In this document: piece after piece, positions 1 through 4,555 of the stretch
How the letters are laid out: every line of letters begins with the position of its first letter
How positions within the stretch are numbered: position 1 is the first letter of the stretch
Source of the DNA: Methanobacterium sp.
Lineage (GTDB): Archaea > Methanobacteriota > Methanobacteria > Methanobacteriales > Methanobacteriaceae
Length of the DNA stretch: 5,952 nt
Direction: 5' to 3'
NCBI GenBank assembly: GCA_003151535.1
Contig: PLXT01000090.1
Location: 1-5,952 of the forward strand
Notes under the pieces: model-generated
Databases searched by the model: none
Seen by the model: only the letters and a program-made list of their open reading frames with translations
What the model was told of the DNA's origin: nothing
Position numbers and translations under genes: made by a program

Positions 1-161
1 TATTTTTTTTCAACATCTACAAGGAAGATATGTTCCATACGTCCCTTTTTGGTAATGGCATTTAGGACATGTATATTTTTAGCTCCCCTTTCTATGGTTT
101 TTTCTATTATATATGGCAAACCTTCGGCTGGCAAATCGTCGACTGTAATCATTAATAACAT
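1..161 (-). CDS. LarC/DUF111 C-terminal-domain-like protein (partial, runs off the left edge)
   Basis: Only the first 53 codons are inside the window; the gene continues beyond base 1. The start is the ATG at 161, preceded by a GGTG ribosome-binding motif at 174-171 with a 9-nt spacer. A second in-frame ATG (Met4, at 152) has no comparable motif. The visible residues begin MLLMITVDDLPAEGLPYIIE and continue with an amphipathic helix, a GA-K-N-I-H-V strand and a K-K-G-R motif at 38-41. This order (T-x-V-D-D, E..Y-[IV]-[IV]-E, G-A, K-K-G-R) is what I remember of the C-terminal LarC2 part of LarC, the CTP-dependent nickel insertase that builds the nickel-pincer cofactor of lactate racemase. It seems to stand alone here, starting at its own Met without the N-terminal LarC domain. 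It lies 20 nt after the stop of the 593-residue gene, so the two are probably co-transcribed. The LarC link rests on remembered motifs over a short stretch and is moderate; nickel handling is inferred. Confidence 0.5.
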   Translation of the reverse strand, partial: MLLMITVDDLPAEGLPYIIEKTIERGAKNIHVLNAITKKGRMEHIFLVDVEKK

Positions 162-170
162 TTTTTTTTA

Positions 171-174
171 CACC
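171..174 (-). promoter_or_regulatory. Ribosome-binding site of the LarC2-like gene
   Basis: On the minus strand GGTG occurs at 174-171, matching the archaeal anti-Shine-Dalgarno (AUCACCUCC). A run of nine A residues (169-161, the last being the A of the ATG) fills most of the spacer. This site decides the start at 161 rather than the second in-frame ATG at 152. Confidence 0.6.
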
Positions 175-181
175 AAAACTT

Positions 182-1963
182 TTAAAGTTCTGCCATTATT
201 TTTATTGCACGTTTACTTACTTCTTCAGCTCTTTGAATTCCTCCAGGTATTGCAGATGATACATAAGCTCCTTCAATAACTTTTCTTGCAATTTCACGAG
301 GTGTAAGTTCATTGTTCATTAGTGTAGCTACTGCTGCAGGTACTATGATGTTTATAATGGTATGGCCGCTTAACTGTAATTCTACTACTGGAACTGCTCC
401 TAATGGGATTGCTTCTAGTATATCTTTCTTTTTATTCATAACTGCGTCTGGTATCACTTTATTGGATAATCCTTCGAATACTATTTTTTCCCCATCAATT
501 GTAACTTCCACTGTTGCATCGGTGTCGAAACCACAGTATTTATTAAGGAAATCTGTTTTCTTTCTTCTGGCACATCCTTGATATGTGGTGATTTTTATTT
601 TTATATCTTTACCCATCATTTCAGTGAATAAAGCACTGCTAGCTGTTTCTACGTTATTTAATTTTTGGTCGTCGAGCATTCGCACTATTTCGGTTATATC
701 TTTTCCTTCTTTTAATTTGTCGTAAGTAAATTTTGCCCTATCATATACTGCTCGAGTAACTGCTCCATCTGTGGCTAGTATCATGGCTTTTGTTACTGGT
801 CCCCTTTTTACTTGTTCTGCTTTTCGGGATATTGTATTTGTGGCTACTTTTGCTATTTCCGGTTCTAGCCAGAATTTTTCTTTGATGTCTTTTATTTTGT
901 CAGATGCTTTTTCAATGTCTCCATTGGTACTTATGAGAACTTTCATTGATAGTACTGCGTCTGCTGTCATGTGTCCTAATGGGGGTTGTAGTGGGCCTCC
1001 AGAGAAACCTGCACCGATTGCTAGAGACTCTTCAAAAGCTGAAAGCATTTCTTCGAATGCCATCATACCTATGACAGATGGTCCGCCAATATCTTTGAGT
1101 ATTACGCCTAAGTCACCCACTAGGGTTGCTGTATCATATTCTTCACCGGTTCCTCTAATATGGAGCTTTTCTGGTAGTCCTGCTGCTTCAACAGCCCCTA
1201 GTCCTGCGACATAGGCACTATTTACTTTAAAGAATTCGCCATAACTTTCTCCAACCTCTGAATCAGGATGTACTATTTCGAGTATAGCTGCAGCACCGAA
1301 TATGGCTGCAGTAATGGGGCTGGGAGGCATACCTACGTTTGCATATGCTTTCAACATTCCTTTGGTACCTGCTGCTGCACCATTTTTTGCGATTTCTGGA
1401 AATGCTGTATCTTCTCCGAGTGCACCGTGACCATATAACGGTCCTCCCCCTACTCCTAAGGGTATTATACTCCCATCAATTTTTGTTAATTTATTATCAA
1501 AAATATCATCGTATATTGCTCTTACGGCAGCATAGCCTGATATTTTGTTATTCACTTTTGCAGTGGGTATGGCTAATACTCCGCACCGGTCTACATCAGC
1601 GATCATCCTTGCCATAGCTCCTAACTTCCTGTTACCTGCAGGTACACCTGCTTGAGCATTTGTGCCAGCAAAATAACATAGAGCTGCACTTATTAGAGCT
1701 GCATTTGCAGGGTTAGCTCCTGCAAGCTCTGCTGAGTCTATTGCCTTTTTGAGCACGTCATCTATTGGTAATTGCTGAACGTTATGGTCTGTGAGTCTTA
1801 TTTCTGTCCCTCTCAATACTTCTTCAGCAATTGAGTTAGCTGCGCAAATTGCGGCAATATTTAACATTCCATGTCCTTTTGTTAAAGCTTCTATCCTGTC
1901 ATTAGTCATCATGTCTACATCCGAAGTTACAGCCATAATAGCTGCTAGTATTTCTTTTTCCAT
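182..1963 (-). CDS. Conserved-looking 593-residue protein of unknown function
   Basis: I do not recognise a characterised enzyme. The start is firm: the ATG at 1963 follows the strong Shine-Dalgarno GAGGTGA (1974-1968). The protein appears soluble, with no signal peptide or clear membrane helix, and is rich in Ala and Gly. Residues 1-230 are mostly helical, including A-G-T-N-A-Q-A-G-V-P-A-G-N-R at 99-112. A glycine-rich segment at 169-183 (L-G-V-G-G-G-P-L-Y-G-H-G-A-L-G) precedes G-E-D-T-A-F-P-E, and a second glycine/proline loop lies at 318-331 (A-G-F-S-G-G-P-L-Q-P-P-L-G-H). Residues 450-545 look more beta-rich. There are five Cys (40, 96, 127, 464, 477); the last two, in Q-G-C-A-R-R-K-K and K-Y-C-G-F-D, could bind metal. 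The glycine loops faintly recall the serine dehydratase alpha / cysteine desulfidase superfamily, but the Cys pattern does not match, so I do not call that. It is transcribed with the LarC2-like gene and divergently from the DUF134 regulator. Confidence 0.9.
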   Translation of the reverse strand: MEKEILAAIMAVTSDVDMMTNDRIEALTKGHGMLNIAAICAANSIAEEVLRGTEIRLTDHNVQQLPIDDVLKKAIDSAELAGANPANAALISAALCYFAGTNAQAGVPAGNRKLGAMARMIADVDRCGVLAIPTAKVNNKISGYAAVRAIYDDIFDNKLTKIDGSIIPLGVGGGPLYGHGALGEDTAFPEIAKNGAAAGTKGMLKAYANVGMPPSPITAAIFGAAAILEIVHPDSEVGESYGEFFKVNSAYVAGLGAVEAAGLPEKLHIRGTGEEYDTATLVGDLGVILKDIGGPSVIGMMAFEEMLSAFEESLAIGAGFSGGPLQPPLGHMTADAVLSMKVLISTNGDIEKASDKIKDIKEKFWLEPEIAKVATNTISRKAEQVKRGPVTKAMILATDGAVTRAVYDRAKFTYDKLKEGKDITEIVRMLDDQKLNNVETASSALFTEMMGKDIKIKITTYQGCARRKKTDFLNKYCGFDTDATVEVTIDGEKIVFEGLSNKVIPDAVMNKKKDILEAIPLGAVPVVELQLSGHTIINIIVPAAVATLMNNELTPREIARKVIEGAYVSSAIPGGIQRAEEVSKRAIKIMAEL

Positions 1964-1967
1964 AGAA

Positions 1968-1974
1968 TCACCTC
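1968..1974 (-). promoter_or_regulatory. Strong Shine-Dalgarno of the 593-residue gene
   Basis: The minus strand reads GAGGTGA at 1974-1968, four bases before the ATG at 1963. It is the longest match to the archaeal 16S rRNA 3' end in the window and contrasts with the divergent DUF134 gene, which has none. Confidence 0.85.
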
Positions 1975-1999
1975 TATATATTAATAATATAATTTAATT

Positions 2000-2020
2000 A
2001 ATGTAAATATTTTCTTTCGT
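2000..2020 (-). promoter_or_regulatory. Candidate archaeal promoter (BRE/TATA) of the minus-strand operon
   Basis: Read on the minus strand, a purine-rich BRE-like CGAAAG (2019-2014) is followed by the TATA-like AAAATATTTA (about 2013-2004). A start about 24 nt downstream, near 1983, would give a short leader that includes the Shine-Dalgarno. An alternative AT-rich box at about 1994-1985 would start transcription too close to the ribosome-binding site. This is positional inference. Confidence 0.4.
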
Positions 2021-2024
2021 ACCT

Positions 2025-2041
2025 TAGTAAACTATATATAT
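2025..2041 (+). promoter_or_regulatory. Promoter of the DUF134 gene (BRE + TATA box)
   Basis: The TATA box TATATATAT (2033-2041) follows an A-rich BRE-like segment (TAGTAAAC, 2025-2032). Archaeal initiation about 22-27 nt beyond the box centre falls at about 2059-2064, at or just before the ATG at 2064. No Shine-Dalgarno exists between them, so the transcript is probably leaderless. Confidence 0.6.
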
Positions 2042-2047
2042 TATTTT

Positions 2048-2061
2048 TGAATATATATTCA
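2048..2061 (+). promoter_or_regulatory. 14-bp perfect palindrome, candidate operator
   Basis: TGAATATATATTCA is a perfect inverted repeat centred between 2054 and 2055. It lies between the TATA box and the start codon of the DUF134 helix-turn-helix gene, where a bound repressor would block RNA polymerase. AT-rich palindromes arise fairly often by chance, but the TGA/TCA ends and the position favour an operator, possibly autoregulatory. The binding protein is not known from the sequence. Confidence 0.4.
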
Positions 2062-2063
2062 TC

Positions 2064-2654
2064 ATGCCTCGGCCACGTATATTTAGAAGAATATCAGAAG
2101 AACCGCAAACGCGTTGTTTTAAACCAGAAAACGAGAATATTAACTCTTTAGAACCTATTACTATCACACTAGATGAATTTGAAGCAATAAGGCTTAGAGA
2201 CTATCATGATATACAACAGATAAGATCTGCGGAGATAATGGAAATTTCACAACCTACATTCCATAGAATATTATCTTCAGCTAGAAAAAAAATATCTAAA
2301 GCCCTAATCGAGGGAAATACATTAATAATTGTTGGGGATGATTTTATAACAAACAAAAAAAGATATAAATGCAATGTTTGTGGATTTGAATGGCTAAGTC
2401 CTGAAAAAGAATACAAAAAATGCTTGGACTGCCAATCAGAAGATATTGTAAAATTAGACGACGAAGAAATTATAATAAAAACTGACCCTACACTCCTAGA
2501 AAGGAAATCATTCGGCGGTAAAGGACTAGGTGCAGGCCCTCCTAGAGTATGCAAATGCCCAAATTGTGGTTATGAATCACCCAAAACTAGAGCAGTACCA
2601 TGTAGAAATACAAAATGTCCTAAATGTGAAACTCCTTTGTGTGGATCCGAATAA
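2064..2654 (+). CDS. DUF134/UPF0251 helix-turn-helix protein with Cys-rich zinc-ribbon tail
   Basis: This 196-residue protein begins with the typical UPF0251 start (M-P-R-P-R). It continues with I-T-L-D-E-F-E-A-I-R-L at 34-44 and a sigma-70-region-4-like helix-turn-helix at about 48-75, with S-Q-P-T-F-H-R-I-L-S-S-A-R-K-K at 62-76, so DNA binding is expected. After residue 100 it has two metal-binding modules. The first is a zinc ribbon with C103, C106, C120 and C123 (C-x2-C-x13-C-x2-C). The second is a tail with C163, C165, C168, C180, C185, C188 and C193, preceded by a Gly-rich linker (150-158). The tail matches a C-x-C-P-x-C-G-Y ... P-C-x4-C-P-K-C module that I associate with DUF134 and NifX/NifB-type metallocluster proteins. 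A metal- or redox-sensing regulator is inferred; no target is proven. It lies 67 nt before atwA in the same direction, so the two may be co-transcribed. There is no Shine-Dalgarno, and translation is probably leaderless. Confidence 0.9.
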   Translation: MPRPRIFRRISEEPQTRCFKPENENINSLEPITITLDEFEAIRLRDYHDIQQIRSAEIMEISQPTFHRILSSARKKISKALIEGNTLIIVGDDFITNKKRYKCNVCGFEWLSPEKEYKKCLDCQSEDIVKLDDEEIIIKTDPTLLERKSFGGKGLGAGPPRVCKCPNCGYESPKTRAVPCRNTKCPKCETPLCGSE

Positions 2655-2710
2655 AAACTAAAAATTAAAAACTTAATTCTTTTGATATTATACGAAAATA
2701 AACAAAAATT

Positions 2711-2714
2711 GGTG
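2711..2714 (+). promoter_or_regulatory. Ribosome-binding site of atwA
   Basis: GGTG lies seven bases before the ATG at 2722, in the usual position for this genome, and supports that start. A separate TATA-like ATATTATA (2685-2692) would start transcription on top of this site, so it is a poor promoter candidate. Co-transcription from the upstream gene is simpler. Confidence 0.6.
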
Positions 2715-2721
2715 TAGGATC

Positions 2722-4314
2722 ATGTCGTTTATAAAAATAAAAAACATAACCAAAACATTTGACGGAGTAAAAATACTCAATAACCTCAATATTACAGTCA
2801 ACGAAGGAACTGTTTTAGGAATACTCGGAAGGAGCGGATCAGGAAAATCTACCCTAATAAACATGCTTAGAGGAATGAAAGAGTACAAACCAGATCAAGG
2901 CCAAATAATATACAATCTTGCCATATGTCCCCTATGTCTAAGAGTTGAACCTCCATCAATGGAAGGTAAAAATTGTAAATGTGGAGGACAATTCGAATCA
3001 AGAAGTGTTGACTTCTGGAACTCCGATCGAAGAATCTTTGCAGCTATAAAACGTAGAATATCAATAATGTTACAGAGAACTTTTGCTCTATACGAAGACG
3101 ATACAGTAATAGACAACGTTATAAAATCCATTACCGGTCATGAAGAAGAAGAAACCATTTATCTTGCAATAGAAATGCTAGAAATGGCCCAAATGGCCCA
3201 CCGAATAACACATATAGCCCGTGACCTTAGTGGAGGAGAAAAACAAAGAGTAGTCCTAGCTAGGCAAATGGCTAAAGAACCTATGATATTCCTTGCGGAT
3301 GAACCAACAGGAACTTTAGATCCCAAAACTGCCGAACTCATACACCAAGCCATTATTGATGGAGTAAAAAGTAAAGGAACTACCATGGTAGTTACTTCCC
3401 ACTGGCCAGAAGTTATGCGCCAGCTTTCCGACTACGCTATCTGGTTAGATAAAGGCGAGATAATAGAAGAAGGAGACCCCGAAACGGTAGTGCAGAGTTT
3501 TATGAGTCATGTACCGCTCCCAGAAAAGAAAGTAGAATTTAAAACCGGAGGACCCATTATAACGATGGAAAGGGTCAAGAAACACTACTACTCCATTGAA
3601 AGAGGTGTAGTGAAAGCCGTTGATGGCATAGACCTCACAGTGAATGAAGGAGAAATATATGGGATTGTAGGTCTATCAGGTGCAGGTAAAACAACTTTAT
3701 CCAGGATTTTATTTGGCCTCACAGATCCCAGCAGTGGTCAAATAATGGTCAAGTTAGGAGAAAAATGGGTAGACATGACTGAGAAGGGTATCACGGGTAG
3801 AGGTCGTGTAAAACCTTATCTTGGAATTTTACACCAAGAATATAGTTTATATCCTCATCAAAATGTTCTAGGTAACCTAACCGATGCCATCAGCCTAGAA
3901 TTACCAGCAGAATTTGCCAAAATGAAAGCATTATACGTGCTACATGCAGTAGGATTCGATGAAGAGTATGCAGTAAAAATATTAACAAAATATCCGAATG
4001 AACTGAGTAGCGGAGAACGTCACAGAGTTGCACTGGCCCAAGTTCTAATAAAAGAACCAAATATTATAATTCTAGATGAACCCACAGGTACAATGGATCC
4101 TATAACAAAGATTCAGGTTACTGATTCCATTAGAACTGCTCGAGACGAAATGAATCAGACATTTCTTATAATTAGTCATGATATGGATTTCGTTCTAGAT
4201 GTCTGTGATAGAGCATCAATTATGCGCGGAGGTAAGATCCTACAAACAGGACTTCCTCAGACAATTGTAGAAGATCTAACCCTCAACGAAAAAAAGAAAA
4301 TGCTAAAAAAATAA
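2722..4314 (+). CDS. atwA: Methyl-coenzyme M reductase system component A2 (twin ABC ATPase)
   Basis: Component A2 is a soluble ATP-binding protein needed for ATP-dependent reductive activation of methyl-CoM reductase, restoring the Ni(I) state of F430. The 530 residues hold two ABC ATPase domains and no membrane segment. NBD1 has Walker A G-R-S-G-S-G-K-S (36-43), Q-loop Q118, signature LSGGE (169-173), Walker B ending L-A-D-E-P (191-195) and switch His227. NBD2 has Walker A G-L-S-G-A-G-K-T (317-324), Q372, signature LSSGE (428-432), Walker B I-I-I-L-D-E-P (448-454) and His486. NBD1 also has a four-Cys insert between Walker A and the Q-loop (C69, C72, C85, C87; C-x2-C-x12-C-x-C), which could bind Zn or Fe-S. 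Length and architecture fit the methanogen A2 family, including the TIGR03269-type proteins. Some methanogens carry more than one paralogue, so this may be a second copy. It follows the DUF134 gene by 67 nt. Confidence 0.93.
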   Translation: MSFIKIKNITKTFDGVKILNNLNITVNEGTVLGILGRSGSGKSTLINMLRGMKEYKPDQGQIIYNLAICPLCLRVEPPSMEGKNCKCGGQFESRSVDFWNSDRRIFAAIKRRISIMLQRTFALYEDDTVIDNVIKSITGHEEEETIYLAIEMLEMAQMAHRITHIARDLSGGEKQRVVLARQMAKEPMIFLADEPTGTLDPKTAELIHQAIIDGVKSKGTTMVVTSHWPEVMRQLSDYAIWLDKGEIIEEGDPETVVQSFMSHVPLPEKKVEFKTGGPIITMERVKKHYYSIERGVVKAVDGIDLTVNEGEIYGIVGLSGAGKTTLSRILFGLTDPSSGQIMVKLGEKWVDMTEKGITGRGRVKPYLGILHQEYSLYPHQNVLGNLTDAISLELPAEFAKMKALYVLHAVGFDEEYAVKILTKYPNELSSGERHRVALAQVLIKEPNIIILDEPTGTMDPITKIQVTDSIRTARDEMNQTFLIISHDMDFVLDVCDRASIMRGGKILQTGLPQTIVEDLTLNEKKKMLKK

Positions 4315-4324
4315 CTTTTAAAAG
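4315..4324 (+). repeat. 10-bp palindrome just after atwA
   Basis: CTTTTAAAAG directly follows the atwA stop codon. It is a perfect palindrome without a loop, so it is a weak hairpin. It could be a TATA-like element or chance in AT-rich DNA. No poly-T tract follows, so I do not call it a terminator. Confidence 0.25.
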
Positions 4325-4348
4325 CTACAACAGAGCAGATATTGTGAG

Positions 4349-4370
4349 TTATAATCTATTATAATCTATT
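4349..4370 (+). promoter_or_regulatory. Candidate promoter with tandem 10-mer before the small membrane gene
   Basis: ATAATCTATT is repeated exactly in tandem at 4351-4360 and 4361-4370. TTATAATC at 4349-4356 is TATA-like, and a start about 25 nt downstream (near 4377) would give a leader of about 20 nt carrying the ribosome-binding site of the 31-residue gene. The 10-bp period is one helical turn, so the repeat could alternatively be a paired binding site. Confidence 0.4.
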
Positions 4371-4382
4371 GTTGGTAAAATT

Positions 4383-4388
4383 GGTGAT
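4383..4388 (+). promoter_or_regulatory. Ribosome-binding site of the 31-residue gene
   Basis: GGTGAT is a good match to the archaeal anti-Shine-Dalgarno and lies 8 nt before the ATG at 4397. It is the main reason to treat this short ORF as a gene. Confidence 0.65.
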
Positions 4389-4396
4389 TTATAAAA

Positions 4397-4492
4397 ATGT
4401 TAATAAGTGAATTGTTAAAAATTATTTTGGCAATTATAGCTGTGGGTCTCGTAATAGCAGTGATATTCTTAGATCCCTCTAAAAAAATGTAA
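4397..4492 (+). CDS. Small single-helix membrane protein, 31 residues
   Basis: This ORF encodes MLISELLKIILAIIAVGLVI (residues 1-20) followed by A-V-I-F-L-D-P-S-K-K-M. That is one hydrophobic helix at about 5-25 with a short, positively charged C-terminus, suggesting an integral membrane peptide. Support comes from the GGTGAT ribosome-binding site at 8-nt spacing and a fully hydrophobic composition. I recognise no family. It lies 63 nt before the hydrogenase large-subunit gene in the same direction, so the two are probably co-transcribed, and it could be an accessory membrane peptide of that hydrogenase complex. Against it, a short hydrophobic ORF in AT-rich DNA could be chance. Confidence 0.6.
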   Translation: MLISELLKIILAIIAVGLVIAVIFLDPSKKM

Positions 4493-4510
4493 AATATTTT
4501 ACCTACATTT
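4485..4510 (+). repeat. Nested palindromes between the small gene and ehbN
   Basis: GTAAAATATTTTAC (4489-4502) is a perfect 14-bp palindrome overlapping the stop codon of the 31-residue gene. It is overlapped by a second inverted repeat, AAATGTA (4485-4491) with TACATTT (4504-4510). The two pairings exclude each other. It may be an operator, a processing hairpin between the two genes, or chance in AT-rich DNA. Confidence 0.35.
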
Positions 4511-4541
4511 CAAAAAAAATGATACAAAACAAAGATTTTAG

Positions 4542-4547
4542 AAGGTG
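4542..4547 (+). promoter_or_regulatory. Ribosome-binding site of ehbN
   Basis: AAGGTG lies 8 nt before the ATG at 4556 and fixes that start. Confidence 0.7.
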
Positions 4548-4555
4548 TTAATAAA

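Noticed and set aside
771..1214. Plus-strand 147-residue open frame inside the 593-residue gene
   Set aside because: It is antisense to a long gene with a strong ribosome-binding site; its composition (Ser/Pro/Ala-rich) is that of a shadow frame and it has no convincing start signal.
182..1963. Assignment of the 593-residue protein as L-serine dehydratase alpha or cysteine desulfidase
   Set aside because: The glycine-rich loops look faintly similar, but the G-C-T-E-P-type motif and the spaced Cys ligands of those Fe-S enzymes are not seen.
2204..2554. Minus-strand 116-residue frame across the DUF134 gene
   Set aside because: The plus-strand frame has recognisable helix-turn-helix and zinc-ribbon motifs; the reverse frame has none.
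2722..4314. A membrane ABC importer or exporter ATPase
   Set aside because: Twin fused ATPase domains, a Cys-rich insert and no permease gene nearby match Mcr component A2 rather than a transporter.
4351..4370. Start of a CRISPR array
   Set aside because: Only two directly adjacent 10-bp units with no spacers.
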